Shown: piece after piece, positions 43,052-54,168 of the stretch
Layout of the letters: each line of letters starts with the position of its first letter
How positions within the stretch are numbered: the stretch's first letter is position 1
NCBI RefSeq assembly: GCF_004765795.1
Contig: NZ_SBIV01000003.1
Location: 62,001 to 126,000 of the forward strand
Length of the DNA stretch: 64,000 bases
Source: Halorussus marinus
GTDB taxonomy: Archaea; Halobacteriota; Halobacteria; Halobacteriales; Haladaptataceae
Direction: 5' to 3'
The notes under the pieces: model-generated
Database searches by the model: none
Told to the model about the DNA's origin: nothing
What the model saw: the letters and a program-made list of their open reading frames with translations, nothing else
Translations under genes and position numbers: made by a program

Positions 43052-43675
43052 CTACTCTTCGGGGACGCGAGCGACGGTGGTGATCGCGACGTCGGGATCG
43101 TACGAGGGCCCCATCTCGCGGTGCTCGATGTCGACGTACCCCGCATCGCGGAACATCCGATCGGCCTCCTCGCGGTCGTAGAACAGCATGATCGCGTCGG
43201 CGACCTTCTGCATCACCGTCGATTCCGGGTAGTTCGGCCCGACCACGAGCACCTGTCCGCCGGGCTTTGCGACTCGGCGGATGTCCCGCAGTGCGAGCAC
43301 CGGGTTGGGCCAGTACTCGATCGAGCCCGACGACCACACCACGTCGAAGCTGTCGTCGCGGAACGGGAGCCGCTCGGCGTCGCCTCGGTAGAAGCTCACC
43401 GGGTCGTGCTTGCCGAACTTGTCCCACGCCTTCTCCATCTGGTGGACGCTCTGGTCGAGCCCGTGGACGTTCTCTGTGTGTTCGAGCAGTCCCTCGGTGC
43501 CGAAGCCGGTGCCACAGCCCACGTCGAGGACCCGGTCGTCGGCCTCGATGTCGAGCATCGCCAGCGCCTCGGCACGCATCTCCTCGTTCCAGATGAACGG
43601 GTTGACGCTGTCGTACACCTTCGAGAGGTACTTGTAGAACAGCCGCGCCCGGCTCTTGTCTTCGAGGATACCCAT
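43052..43675 (-). CDS. SAM-dependent methyltransferase, UbiE/MPBQ type
   Basis: A 207-residue class I methyltransferase. The SAM motif I is VLDVGCGTGFGTEGLLEHT (about 41-59), motif II VWSSGSIEYWPNP (about 100-112), motif III LALRDIRRVAKPGGQVLVVGP. The N-terminus KSRARLFYKYLSKVYDSVNPFIW resembles enzymes that methylate the benzoquinone or naphthoquinone ring of plastoquinone, tocopherol or menaquinone precursors. A menaquinone-pathway role is inferred. Start ATG 43675. The last 74 bp of the gene are repeated just downstream (42842-42915). Confidence 0.85.
   Translation of the reverse strand: MGILEDKSRARLFYKYLSKVYDSVNPFIWNEEMRAEALAMLDIEADDRVLDVGCGTGFGTEGLLEHTENVHGLDQSVHQMEKAWDKFGKHDPVSFYRGDAERLPFRDDSFDVVWSSGSIEYWPNPVLALRDIRRVAKPGGQVLVVGPNYPESTVMQKVADAIMLFYDREEADRMFRDAGYVDIEHREMGPSYDPDVAITTVARVPEE
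43055..43128 (-). repeat. Direct repeat: methyltransferase 3' end, in-gene copy
   Basis: 74 bp at the 3' end of the methyltransferase gene, matched by 42842-42915 with a single difference (GGTGGTGATCG here, GGTGGCGATCG there). The copies are 213 bp apart and enclose repeat element E. Confidence 0.85.
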
Positions 43676-43809
43676 TGGCACTATTTTTGTGCCGCTCGAC
43701 AAATAATCCTGCCATTTCGCGCGGGTGAAACCGACGAGCGCACGCCGGCGCTTCCCGCGGAACGCGCTCGTGATCGCACACCCGACCGACGGGGCGGCCG
43801 GCTCCGAGG

Positions 43810-43836
43810 ACCCCGCGTTCGCTTCGCTCGCGGGGT
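43810..43836. repeat. Hairpin upstream of the ATP synthase promoter
   Basis: ACCCCGCG/CGCGGGGT, an 8-bp perfect stem with an 11-base loop (TTCGCTTCGCT), lies about 35 bp before the TATA box of the atp genes. It may end transcription from upstream or insulate the promoter. Confidence 0.5.
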
Positions 43837-43870
43837 CGCGCCAAAGGACCGTAGGTCGTTCCGCAAGTAG

Positions 43871-43876
43871 TTTATA
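43871..43876 (+). promoter_or_regulatory. TATA box of the ATP synthase operon
   Basis: TTTATA in AGTAGTTTATAGGCG, 30-35 bp before the atpH start at 43906. Confidence 0.55.
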
Positions 43877-43905
43877 GGCGCTCCCGCAACTTTCGCGTGA
43901 TTAGT

Positions 43906-44238
43906 ATGCCGAGGCCAGAGGTTCTCGAACGAATCAAGGAGGCCGAGACGGAGGCCGACGAAATCGTCGCCGAGGCCGAGGAGGCCCGCGACGAGCGCAT
44001 CTCCGAAGCACGCGAGGAAGCAGAGGAGATCCGCCGCGAAGCCGACGAAGAGGCGTCCGAGCTCCACGAGGAGCGGGTCGCCGAGGCTCGCGAGGAAATC
44101 GAGGCCGAGCGCGAAGACATCCTCGCCGAGGGCGAGGCCGAGCGCGAGGAGCTCGAAACCCACGCCCGAGAGAACGAGGAGGAAGTAACCGACTACGTCG
44201 TCGACCTGTTCGAGGAGGCGGTGCATGCTCAGACCTGA
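43906..44238 (+). CDS. atpH: A-type ATP synthase subunit H (peripheral stalk)
   Basis: A 110-residue, almost wholly helical protein with heptad-rich charged sequence (EAEEARDERISEAREEAEEIRREADEE). It forms the peripheral stalk coiled coil with subunit E. The start is ATG 43906 (MPRPEVLERIKEAE); an upstream GTG at 43897 is less likely. It overlaps atpI by 14 bp. First gene of the operon. Confidence 0.88.
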   Translation: MPRPEVLERIKEAETEADEIVAEAEEARDERISEAREEAEEIRREADEEASELHEERVAEAREEIEAEREDILAEGEAEREELETHARENEEEVTDYVVDLFEEAVHAQT

Positions 44239-46426
44239 ACGAATGAGCAAGGTGTCCGTGACGGGCTCGCGCGCCGTCATGGACGACGTCATCGAGACCG
44301 TCCACGAGCTGAATCTGGTGCATCTCTCGGACTACGACGGCTCGTGGGAGGGGTTCGAGCCCGGCGCGCCGATCGAGGGCGCCGACGAGGCGTCGGACAA
44401 GCTCGTCACCGTCCGATCGCTCGAGAGCATGCTCGACCTCGACGAGGCCGACGCCGGACCGAGCCGCATCGTCACCGACGAGGCCCTCGAAGACGAACTC
44501 GAATCGGTCCGCACCGAGGTGAACGAACTCGACGATCGACGGAGCGAGCTCGAAACCCAGCTCCGGGAAGTCGAGGAGCGTATCGACTCGATGGCGCCGT
44601 TCGCGGACCTCGGTATCGATCTCGACCTGCTTTCGGGCTACGATGCCGTTCAGGTCGCGGTCGGCGAGGGCGACGCCGACGAGGTCCGTCTCGCGCTCGA
44701 AGCCGACGAGAACGTGCGTGAGTTCGACGTGTTCGCGGGGTCGGACACGATCGCGGTGTTCGCCTACCCCGAGTCGGACGCGGGCGACGACGCGCTCGAC
44801 GAGGCGCTGGTCGGCGTCGACTTCGCGCTACTCGCGGTCCCGGACGCCGAGGGGAGCCCCGAGGAGTACGTCGAGGAGCTCGAACACGAGCGCCAGAAGC
44901 TCGAAACCGAGCTCGAAAGCGTCGAGAGCGAACTCGAGAACCTCCGCCTCGACACCGCCGGCTTCCTGCTGGCCGCCGAGGAGAAGCTCTCTATCGACGT
45001 CCAGAAGGCCGAGGCGCCGCTCAACTTCGCGACCACCGAGAACGCGTTCGTCGCGGAGGGCTGGATCCCGACCGACCGGTACACCCAACTCGCGAGCGCG
45101 CTCGGCGATCGAGTCGGCGACCGCGTCGAGGTCGACGAGCTCGAACGCGCCGCTTACGACCGCCACGGCAACGCCCACGACACCGAAGAAGTCGAGCGCG
45201 ACGAGCCCGCCCGCGAGGAGATCGCCGACGAGGACGTGGCGGCCGACGGCGGACAGGTCACGATGGGCGACGACCAGCCGCCGGTCGTCCAGGACAACCC
45301 CGGCGCGTTCAAGCCGTTCGAACTGCTCGTCGAGACGATCAACCGCCCCAAGTACTCCGAGTTCGACCCGACGGCGCTGCTGTTCCTGACGTTCCCCGCG
45401 TTCTTCGGGTTCATGATCGGTGACCTCGGCTACGGACTCCTGTACATGGGGATGGGCTATTGGCTGTACCGCAGTTTCGACAGCGCGGCGCTCAAGAGCC
45501 TCGGCGGCATCGCGATATGGGCCGGCGGGTTCACCGCGCTGTTCGGCGTCCTCTACGGCGAGATATTCGGACTCCACCAGCTCGGCGAACTCGTCTGGGG
45601 CGGCCACCCGCCCATGAAGAAGGGACTCCAGCCGATCGAGGGCGAGTTCGCGCTGACGTGGATGGTCGTCTCGATCCTGGTCGGCCTGCTCCACATGACC
45701 GTCGGATACGTTCTCGACTTCGTCGAGAACCTACAACACAGCGTCACCGACGCCGTCCTCGAGAGCGGCTCGTGGGTCCTGCTGTTCGCGGGCATCTGGA
45801 CGTGGATCTTCAGCACGCAGGCCGAGACGATGAAGCCGGGCTTCCTGTTCACCGTCTTCGACGGCGAACCGTTCGCGCTCGGCTTCGGGGGCTTCTCGCC
45901 CGTGATCGGGACCGTCGGACTCGCCATCGGCGCGGTCGGCTTCGTGCTCTACGTCGCCGGCGAGTTCAAGCACTTCGGCGGACCCGGTATCGTCATCGGC
46001 GCGCTCGAAAGCCTGAGCGTCCTCTCGGACGCGCTGTCGTACACCCGGATCGCCGCGGTGTTGCTCGCCAAGGCGGGGATGGCCTTCGTGGTCAACCTCC
46101 TGTTCTTCGGCGTGTACTCCGTGGACCACGGGGAGGGCGCCGAGTGGCACTTCATGATCGACTACGGTCCGCAGTACGTCCTCGACCACTACGAGGCGGC
46201 CTCCATCATGTTCCCCGGCCTGATGCACTCGGGCATCGCCGGCGTGCTCGGCGGGCTGGTCGTGCTCGTCGTCGGCCACCTGCTGGTGCTGGCGCTCGGG
46301 ATCACCAGCGCCGGACTGCAGGCGGTGCGTCTCGAGTACGTCGAGTTCTTCGGGAAGTTCTACGAGGGTGGCGGCGACGAGTACGAGCCGTTCGGGTACG
46401 AACGGACGTACACCACGCAGGACTGA
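44225..46426 (+). CDS. atpI: A-type ATP synthase subunit I (a-subunit)
   Basis: A 733-residue membrane subunit that forms the stationary half of the proton channel. The N-terminal half (about 1-355) is cytosolic and partly coiled coil (ELDDRRSELETQLREVEERI). The C-terminal half has about eight helices (from GFMIGDLGYGLLYMGMGYW). The essential arginine is in VLSDALSYTRIAAVLLAKAG (about residue 610). Start ATG 44225 (MLRPERMSKVSVTGSRAVMDDV) is preferred to 44243 because this N-terminus fits the haloarchaeal pattern. Overlaps atpH by 14 bp. Confidence 0.95.
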   Translation: MLRPERMSKVSVTGSRAVMDDVIETVHELNLVHLSDYDGSWEGFEPGAPIEGADEASDKLVTVRSLESMLDLDEADAGPSRIVTDEALEDELESVRTEVNELDDRRSELETQLREVEERIDSMAPFADLGIDLDLLSGYDAVQVAVGEGDADEVRLALEADENVREFDVFAGSDTIAVFAYPESDAGDDALDEALVGVDFALLAVPDAEGSPEEYVEELEHERQKLETELESVESELENLRLDTAGFLLAAEEKLSIDVQKAEAPLNFATTENAFVAEGWIPTDRYTQLASALGDRVGDRVEVDELERAAYDRHGNAHDTEEVERDEPAREEIADEDVAADGGQVTMGDDQPPVVQDNPGAFKPFELLVETINRPKYSEFDPTALLFLTFPAFFGFMIGDLGYGLLYMGMGYWLYRSFDSAALKSLGGIAIWAGGFTALFGVLYGEIFGLHQLGELVWGGHPPMKKGLQPIEGEFALTWMVVSILVGLLHMTVGYVLDFVENLQHSVTDAVLESGSWVLLFAGIWTWIFSTQAETMKPGFLFTVFDGEPFALGFGGFSPVIGTVGLAIGAVGFVLYVAGEFKHFGGPGIVIGALESLSVLSDALSYTRIAAVLLAKAGMAFVVNLLFFGVYSVDHGEGAEWHFMIDYGPQYVLDHYEAASIMFPGLMHSGIAGVLGGLVVLVVGHLLVLALGITSAGLQAVRLEYVEFFGKFYEGGGDEYEPFGYERTYTTQD

Positions 46427-46551
46427 CTCCCCCGCCGCTCTCCGATCGACTCTGCGTTGGCGGTTCCCCCCGTGTCTTTTCCATTGTCATTTGGTATCAC
46501 AAAACCGGCTCAAGGGCCGAGACGCCCCCGCTCGTCAACTCTTTTGGGAAG

Positions 46552-46559
46552 CTTTATGA
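46552..46559 (+). promoter_or_regulatory. Possible internal promoter before atpK
   Basis: CTTTATGA lies 58-65 bp before the atpK start, inside the 190-bp atpI-atpK gap, the only sizeable gap from atpH to atpB. An extra promoter would help make the many c-subunits needed per complex. Confidence 0.4.
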
Positions 46560-46616
46560 TGGCAGTGACGGCAAATACGACTGTCCGGTTACGAGAGCAA
46601 ACGGAGACAAAACCCT

Positions 46617-46892
46617 ATGTACGAATTTGTACTCGCGTTCGTGGAAAGCAGTGTACTGCTCGCTCAAGACGGCGCCGCCAGCGGCGGCCCGGCGTTTACG
46701 GCCGAAGCCGCCGCCGCGCTGTCGGTCGGTCTCGCGGCGCTGGCCGCGGGGTACGCAGAGCGCGGTATCGGTAGTGCGGCCATCGGCGCCATCGCCGAGG
46801 ACGAGAGCCTCTTCGGGACGGGCCTCATCATGACGGTCCTGCCCGAGACGCTCGTGATCCTCGCGCTGGTCGTCGTCTTCATCGTCGGTTAA
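46617..46892 (+). CDS. atpK: A-type ATP synthase subunit K (c-ring proteolipid)
   Basis: A 91-residue double-helix hairpin that makes the rotating ring. The N-terminus carries a hydrophobic leader-like stretch. The first helix is about 33-60 (SVGLAALAAGYAERGIGSAAIGAIAE) and the second about 67-90. The ion-binding glutamate is Glu77 in VLPETLVIL. One hairpin with one carboxylate fits a high ion-to-ATP ratio. Gap of 190 bp upstream, 24 bp downstream to atpE. Confidence 0.94.
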   Translation: MYEFVLAFVESSVLLAQDGAASGGPAFTAEAAAALSVGLAALAAGYAERGIGSAAIGAIAEDESLFGTGLIMTVLPETLVILALVVVFIVG

Positions 46893-46916
46893 ACGCACCC
46901 TTTCCCCTCTTCATCA

Positions 46917-47498
46917 ATGAGTCTGGACACGGTAGTTGAGGATATTCGAAACGAAGCCCGCGAGCGCGCGAAGGAGATTCGTTCGGAGGGCGACGAACGC
47001 GCCGCCGAAATCGTCTCCGAGGCCGAAGCCGACGCCGAGGAGATACTCGCGGAGCAAGAACGCGAAACCGAACAGACGATCGCCCAGGAGCGCGAGCAGA
47101 AACTCTCCAGCGCCAAGCTGGAGGCCAAGCAAAAGCGCCTCGAAGCCCGCCGAGACGTCCTGCAGGACGTCCGCGAGAGCGTCGAAGAGCGACTCGCAAC
47201 TCTCGGCGGCGACGACCGAGAGGCGCTCACCCGCGAACTCCTCGACGCGGCGGCCGAGGAGTTCGACGACGGTGCGACGGTTCGGGTGTACGGCAAGCCC
47301 GACGACGACGAACTGCTCACCGACATCGTCGCCGACTACGACGGCTACGAGTACGCCGGCGAGTACGACTGCCTCGGCGGCGTCGTCGTCGAGAGCCAGG
47401 AGTCTCGACTCCGCGTGAACAACACCTTCGACTCGGTGTTGGAAAGCGTCTGGGAGGACAACCTCCAAGACATCAGCGGCCGTCTCTTCGAGCAATGA
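46917..47498 (+). CDS. atpE: A-type ATP synthase subunit E (peripheral stalk)
   Basis: A 193-residue stalk subunit. The first ~105 residues are a long charged helix (RERAKEIRSEGDERAAEIVSEAEADAEEI) that pairs with subunit H. The C-terminal domain (about 110-193) has DYDGYEYAGEYDCLGGVVVESQESRLRVNNTFDSVLE, the family signature. Overlaps atpC by 4 bp. Confidence 0.94.
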   Translation: MSLDTVVEDIRNEARERAKEIRSEGDERAAEIVSEAEADAEEILAEQERETEQTIAQEREQKLSSAKLEAKQKRLEARRDVLQDVRESVEERLATLGGDDREALTRELLDAAAEEFDDGATVRVYGKPDDDELLTDIVADYDGYEYAGEYDCLGGVVVESQESRLRVNNTFDSVLESVWEDNLQDISGRLFEQ

Positions 47499-48556
47499 GC
47501 GTAGAAAAGACGGGCGGTCCCTCGAACTACGAGTACGTCTCGGCCCGGGTCCGAGCCCGGCGAGCGAAGCTGTTCGCCGAGGAGGACTACCGGAAGCTCA
47601 TCCGGATGGGCCCCGGCGAGATCGCGCGGTACATGGAGGAGACGGAGTACGAAGACGAGATCAACGCGCTTGGCTCTCGGTACGACGGCGTCGATCTGAT
47701 CGAGTACGCGCTCAACCGCAACCTCGCCAAGCACTTCGAGGACCTGCTCGACTGGGCCGAGGGCCGGCTCTACACCCTCATCGCCCGGTACCTCCGGAAG
47801 TTCGACGCCTGGAACGTCAAGACCGCGCTCCGGGGGATCTACTCGGGCGCCGACAGCGAGACCATCGCCGAGGACTTCACTTACGCCGGCGAGTTCGACC
47901 GGCAGTTCCTCGACCGGCTCGCGGAGGCCGGCTCCATCGAGGACGCCGTCGAACTGCTCGACGGCACGCGCTACGGCGAGCCGCTCGCCGCCGCGTTCGA
48001 GGACTACGAGGAGTCGGGCGTGTTGATCCCGCTCGAAAACGCCGCCGACCGCACGTACTACGAGGGTCTGATCGAGGGCGCCACCAAGTCCGGGAACCGC
48101 GCGACCCAGCTGTACGCCGAGTTCCTGCAGGCCGAGATCGACTTCCGGAACGTCCGTAACGCGCTCCGGATCGCCCGGAGCGGGGCCGAGATCGACCCCG
48201 AGGACTACTTCATCGAGGGCGGCGACCTGTTCGACGCGTCGGACGTGGCCCAACTGTCGGGGAACGTCGACGAACTCGTCACGTTCGTCCGTGACAGCAG
48301 CTACGGCGACGACCTCTCGGATGCGCTGAACGAGCTCGAACGAGCCGACAGCCTCATCGGGTTCGAACACGCACTAGACGCTGCACTGCTAGAGTACTCG
48401 AACCACCTTTCGCACGTATTCCCGCTGTCGGTCTGTCCGGTCCTCGCGTACATCCTCGCCAAAGAGCGCGAGGTCGAGAACATCCGCGCCATCGCTCGCG
48501 GCCGCGAGGCGGGCCTGACCGAGACGGAGATCGAAGACGAACTGGTGATACTATGA
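47495..48556 (+). CDS. atpC: A-type ATP synthase subunit C (central stalk / ring cap)
   Basis: A 353-residue subunit of the V/A-ATPase C/d family that connects the central stalk with the K ring. All-helical, with three repeat-like domains; YEYVSARVRARRAKLFAEEDYRKL near the start and CPVLAYILAKEREVENIRAIARGREAGL near the end are typical. Overlaps atpE and atpF by 4 bp each. Confidence 0.94.
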   Translation: MSVEKTGGPSNYEYVSARVRARRAKLFAEEDYRKLIRMGPGEIARYMEETEYEDEINALGSRYDGVDLIEYALNRNLAKHFEDLLDWAEGRLYTLIARYLRKFDAWNVKTALRGIYSGADSETIAEDFTYAGEFDRQFLDRLAEAGSIEDAVELLDGTRYGEPLAAAFEDYEESGVLIPLENAADRTYYEGLIEGATKSGNRATQLYAEFLQAEIDFRNVRNALRIARSGAEIDPEDYFIEGGDLFDASDVAQLSGNVDELVTFVRDSSYGDDLSDALNELERADSLIGFEHALDAALLEYSNHLSHVFPLSVCPVLAYILAKEREVENIRAIARGREAGLTETEIEDELVIL

Positions 48557-48890
48557 GCCAGGAGATCGCGGTCGTCGGCAGCCCGGAGTTCACCACCGGA
48601 TTCCGGCTCGCCGGCGTTCGAAAGTTCGAGAACGTTCCGGACGACCGGAAAGACGAGGAGCTCGACGACGCGGTGAACCGCGTCCTCGACGACGAGGAGA
48701 TCGGTATCGTCGTGATGCACGACGAGGACCTCGATCGCCTGTCGCGGCAGGTCCGCAACGAGGTCGAGACGAGCGTCGAACCGACGATGGTCTCGATCGG
48801 CGGCGGCGCGGGCAGCGGCGGACTCCGCGAGAAGATCAAGCGCGCAATCGGTATCGACCTTATGGACGAAGACGAAAACGGTGACAACGA

Positions 48891-48894
<4 letters not shown>
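48553..48894 (+). CDS. atpF: A-type ATP synthase subunit F
   Basis: A 113-residue Rossmann-like subunit that binds subunit D in the rotor. Signatures: [19 protein letters not shown] at the start, [15 protein letters not shown] (about 51-65), and [28 protein letters not shown] at the end. 4-bp overlaps with atpC and atpA. Confidence 0.94.
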
Positions 48895-50651
<1,757 letters not shown>

Positions 50652-50654
50652 ACC

Positions 50655-52082
50655 ATGAAAGAATACCAAACTATCACCGAAATCAGCGGCCCGCTGGTGT
50701 TCGCCGAAGTTGACGAGTCCATCGGATACGACGAGATCGTCGAGATCGAGACCGAACAGGGCGAGACGCTCCGCGGGCAGGTGCTCGAATCCAGCGACGG
50801 TCTCGTCGCGATCCAGGTGTTCGAGGGCACCGAGGGCATCGACCGCAACGCCTCGGTCCGGTTCCTCGGCGAGACGATGAAGATGCCGGTCACAGAAGAC
50901 CTGCTCGGGCGCGTCCTCGACGGGACGGGCCAGCCGATCGACGGCGGCCCCGAGATCGTGCCCGACGACCGCCACGACATCGTCGGCGCGGCGATCAACC
51001 CCTACGCCCGCGAGTACCCCCAGGAGTTCATCCAGACCGGCGTCTCCGCCATCGACGGCATGAACACCCTGATCCGGGGCCAGAAGCTCCCGATCTTCTC
51101 GGGCTCGGGACTGCCCCACAACGACCTCGCGCTCCAGATCGCCCGACAGGCGACCGTCCCGGAGGAAGAGGCGGACGGCGACGACGAGGAGGGCTCGGAG
51201 TTCGCGGTCATCTTCGGCGCGATGGGCATCACTCAGGAGGAGGCAAACGAGTTCATGGACGACTTCGAGCGCACGGGCGCGCTCGAACGCTCGGTCGTCT
51301 TCATGAACCTTGCCGACGACCCCGCGGTCGAGCGGACGGTCACCCCGCGGATGGCGCTCACGACCGCCGAGTACCTCGCGTTCGAGAAGGACTACCACGT
51401 ACTGGTGATCCTGACGGACATGACCAACTACTGCGAGGCGCTCCGCGAGATCGGCGCGGCCCGCGAGGAGGTGCCGGGTCGCCGTGGCTACCCCGGCTAC
51501 ATGTACACCGACCTCGCCCAGCTCTACGAGCGGGCCGGCCGCATCGAGGGCCGCGAGGGGTCGGTCACCCAGATCCCGATCCTCACGATGCCCGGCGACG
51601 ACGACACCCACCCGATCCCGGACCTCACCGGCTACATCACCGAGGGCCAGATCTACATCGACCGGGACCTCAATAGTCAGGGCATCGAGCCGCCGATCAA
51701 CGTGCTACCGAGCCTCTCGCGGCTGATGGACGACGGCATCGGCGAGGGGTTCACCCGCGAGGACCACGCCGACGTCTCCGACCAGATGTACGCGGCGTAC
51801 GCGGAAGGCGAGGACCTGCGTGACCTCGTGAACATCGTCGGTCGCGAGGCGCTCTCGGACCGCGACAACAAGTACCTCGACTTCGCCGACGCCTTCGAGA
51901 CGGAGTTCGTCCAGCAGGGCTTCGACACCAACCGGGACATCGACGACACGCTCGACCTCGGCTGGGACCTGCTCGGGATGCTTCCCGAAGAGGAGCTCAA
52001 CCGCATCGACGAGGAGTTCATCGAGCGCTACTACCCCGAGGACGACGAGACCGAGACGGCAGAAGAAGTCGCGGCGGACTGA
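50655..52082 (+). CDS. atpB: A-type ATP synthase regulatory subunit B
   Basis: A 475-residue non-catalytic partner of subunit A. It lacks a Walker A (the loop reads [20 protein letters not shown], about 152-171), as usual for [32 protein letters not shown] (about 277-307) is diagnostic. It is the last of the tightly packed atp genes before the light module; the next atp gene, atpD, lies 3.76 kb downstream. Confidence 0.97.
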   Translation: MKEYQTITEISGPLVFAEVDESIGYDEIVEIETEQGETLRGQVLESSDGLVAIQVFEGTEGIDRNASVRFLGETMKMPVTEDLLGRVLDGTGQPIDGGPEIVPDDRHDIVGAAINPYAREYPQEFIQTGVSAIDGMNTLIRGQKLPIFSGSGLPHNDLALQIARQATVPEEEADGDDEEGSEFAVIFGAMGITQEEANEFMDDFERTGALERSVVFMNLADDPAVERTVTPRMALTTAEYLAFEKDYHVLVILTDMTNYCEALREIGAAREEVPGRRGYPGYMYTDLAQLYERAGRIEGREGSVTQIPILTMPGDDDTHPIPDLTGYITEGQIYIDRDLNSQGIEPPINVLPSLSRLMDDGIGEGFTREDHADVSDQMYAAYAEGEDLRDLVNIVGREALSDRDNKYLDFADAFETEFVQQGFDTNRDIDDTLDLGWDLLGMLPEEELNRIDEEFIERYYPEDDETETAEEVAAD

Positions 52083-52175
52083 CGACCGATCTCTTTTCGA
52101 CCGCTCGCCGAAAGCGGTGGTGCCGGGCCGGCGGGCGTCCCCGATGTTCATACGTCAGGAGTCCTACGCTAGCGT

Positions 52176-54161
52176 ATGACAACGCGTGGCGTGGACGGGG
52201 CAGACGTGGTGTACGTCGCCTCGGCGGCCGACACCGCGGCCGACGTCGCCGACGGGCTGGCGGCCGCGGGCGCGGCAGTGACCGTCGTCGCGTCGGCGGA
52301 CGCCGCGATCCGGGCGGTCCGCGAGCGCGACCCCGACTGCGTCGTCACCGAGTTCCGACTCGGCGAGGGAAACGGCCTCGACCTTCTACGTCGGCTCCGG
52401 CGCGAGCGCGACCTCCCGGTCGTCGTGTTCTCGGACGCCGACGATCCCGCGCTCGCGGCGGCGGTGCTCGACGCCGCCGGCGCGTTCGTTCCGACCCACG
52501 ACGGCGGCGTCGATCGGCTGTGTCGCCGGCTCGCGAACTGTCTCGGCGACGAGGCTCGCGTGGGCATCTCCGAGACGATGAAAGAGCGCGCGATGGACGA
52601 AGCGCCCGTCGGCATCACGGTCGCCGACGCGACACAGCCCGACGAGCCGCTCGTCTACGTCAACGAGGCGTTCGAGCGGCTGACCGGCTACTCAACCGAG
52701 CAGGTGCTGGGGCGAAACTGCCGGTTCCTGCAGGGGCCCGACACCGACCCCGAGGCGGTTCGAGAGCTCCGGGCGGGCATCGATGGGGCCGAGCCCGTCT
52801 CGGTCGAACTCCGGAACTACCGTCGGAACGGCGAGCCGTTCTGGAACCGCGTGGACGTCGCCCCGATCCGGGACGGCTCGGGAACCGTCACTCACTACAT
52901 CGGGTTCCAGACGGACGTGACCCGGCGTCGACGCGCCGCGACCGCCGCGCGCCGGTGGGCCGAGGAGTGTCGCGCCGAGCGACGGACGGTCGAACACGTC
53001 CTCGACCGGGTCGAGGGGCTGGTCGAGGACGTGACCCGGGTGTTAGTCGAGGCGTCGTCGCGTCGAGCGGTCGAACGTCGGGTCTGCGAGCGGGTCGCGG
53101 CGACCCCCGGATACGCGGCCGCGTGGGTGGGGCGGGTCGACCGGACTCGCGACGAGGTTACCACGCGCGCCCGAGCGGGCGATGTCGACCGCTCGCTCGG
53201 CGATCGGTCGGTCGACCTCTCGTCCGCCGCGCCGGCCGCGCGTGCGGTCCGAACCGGGACGGCCGAGTCGGGCGAGGGGTCGGCCGCCTCGCCGGACTCA
53301 GACCCGGCCGACTGCTCGACGATCGCGGTGCCGCTCGCCTACCGCGAGACGACGTACGGAGTGTTGACGGTGTACGGGGCCGACTCGAACGCGTTCGACG
53401 CCCACGACGCGACCCTGCTCGCGTCGGTCGGGCGGGCGACCGGCAACGCGATCAACGCCATCGAGAGCAAGCGAATGGTGGCGGCAGACGAGGTCGTGGC
53501 CGTCGAAGTGACCGTCTCGGATCCGAACGCGCCCCTCACCGAACTCGCCGCGGCCGCCGGTAGCCGGTTCGAGTTCGAGGGCGTGAATCGCCGATCCGAC
53601 GGGACCGTCGTGCTCTTTCTGGGAGCAGACGGCGCGGTGTCGTCGGACGTCGACGACGACTCGTCGGTGCGGGCGATCACCGCGGTCAGCACCGATCCCG
53701 AGTGGTCGCTGACGGAGGTCTCGCTCTCGGCGGACACCGTCGTCGGCCGACTCGGGGATCTGGGCGTTCGGCTGACCGACCTCGACGCCACCGACGAGCG
53801 CGTCGCCTATCGGTTCGAGGCGCCCGGCGAACCCGTGGCCCGATCGGCCGTCGACGCCTTCGAGGACCGTTACGACGGCGTCGAGCTCACGCGGTTTCGG
53901 CGTCGCGAGCGGTCGGACCGCTCGGGGCGGGGGTTCGTCCGCGACGTCCGCGACCGGCTCACGGACCGCCAACTGACCGCGCTCCAGAAGGCGTACTTCG
54001 GCGGGTTCTTCGAGCGGCCCCACCGGGTGACCGGCGACGATCTGGCCGACTCGATGGGCATCTCCCGGTCGACGTTCCACCAGCACCTGCTCGCGGCACA
54101 GCGAAAGGTCCTCGGAGCGTTTCTCGAAGACCGCCCCGACCTCGACCCGATACCACACTAG
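52176..54161 (+). CDS. bat: Bacterio-opsin activator: pseudo-receiver, LOV/PAS, GAF, Bat and HTH-10 domains
   Basis: A 661-residue transcription factor. Residues about 8-122 resemble a response-regulator receiver, but the phospho-acceptor position is Glu59 (CVVTEFRL), not Asp. Residues about 138-250 are a LOV-type PAS: GRNCRFLQG (179-187, with photoadduct Cys182), then NYRRNGEPFWN and YIGFQTDVT. A GAF-like domain spans about 285-440, a Bat-type domain about 445-595, and the HTH-10 domain about 608-655 (LTDRQLTALQKAYFGGFFERPHR). It should sense blue light or redox state and activate bop. It starts 93 bp after atpB on the same strand; its stop codon lies inside the bop activator palindrome. Confidence 0.92.
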   Translation: MTTRGVDGADVVYVASAADTAADVADGLAAAGAAVTVVASADAAIRAVRERDPDCVVTEFRLGEGNGLDLLRRLRRERDLPVVVFSDADDPALAAAVLDAAGAFVPTHDGGVDRLCRRLANCLGDEARVGISETMKERAMDEAPVGITVADATQPDEPLVYVNEAFERLTGYSTEQVLGRNCRFLQGPDTDPEAVRELRAGIDGAEPVSVELRNYRRNGEPFWNRVDVAPIRDGSGTVTHYIGFQTDVTRRRRAATAARRWAEECRAERRTVEHVLDRVEGLVEDVTRVLVEASSRRAVERRVCERVAATPGYAAAWVGRVDRTRDEVTTRARAGDVDRSLGDRSVDLSSAAPAARAVRTGTAESGEGSAASPDSDPADCSTIAVPLAYRETTYGVLTVYGADSNAFDAHDATLLASVGRATGNAINAIESKRMVAADEVVAVEVTVSDPNAPLTELAAAAGSRFEFEGVNRRSDGTVVLFLGADGAVSSDVDDDSSVRAITAVSTDPEWSLTEVSLSADTVVGRLGDLGVRLTDLDATDERVAYRFEAPGEPVARSAVDAFEDRYDGVELTRFRRRERSDRSGRGFVRDVRDRLTDRQLTALQKAYFGGFFERPHRVTGDDLADSMGISRSTFHQHLLAAQRKVLGAFLEDRPDLDPIPH

Positions 54162-54168
54162 TGTGGTA
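54151..54168 (+). promoter_or_regulatory. Perfect palindrome, probable Bat-binding upstream activator of bop
   Basis: TACCACACTAGTGTGGTA is an 18-bp perfect palindrome that spans the bat stop codon. Its core, ACC-n2-ACTAG-T-n-TGG, agrees with the Halobacterium bop UAS as I remember it (ACC-n2-ACTAGTT-n-GG type). Its centre is about 47 bp before the bop ATG, close to the spacing known there. A TATA-like TTCTATCC (54175-54182) follows at a suitable distance but is weak. Confidence 0.75.
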
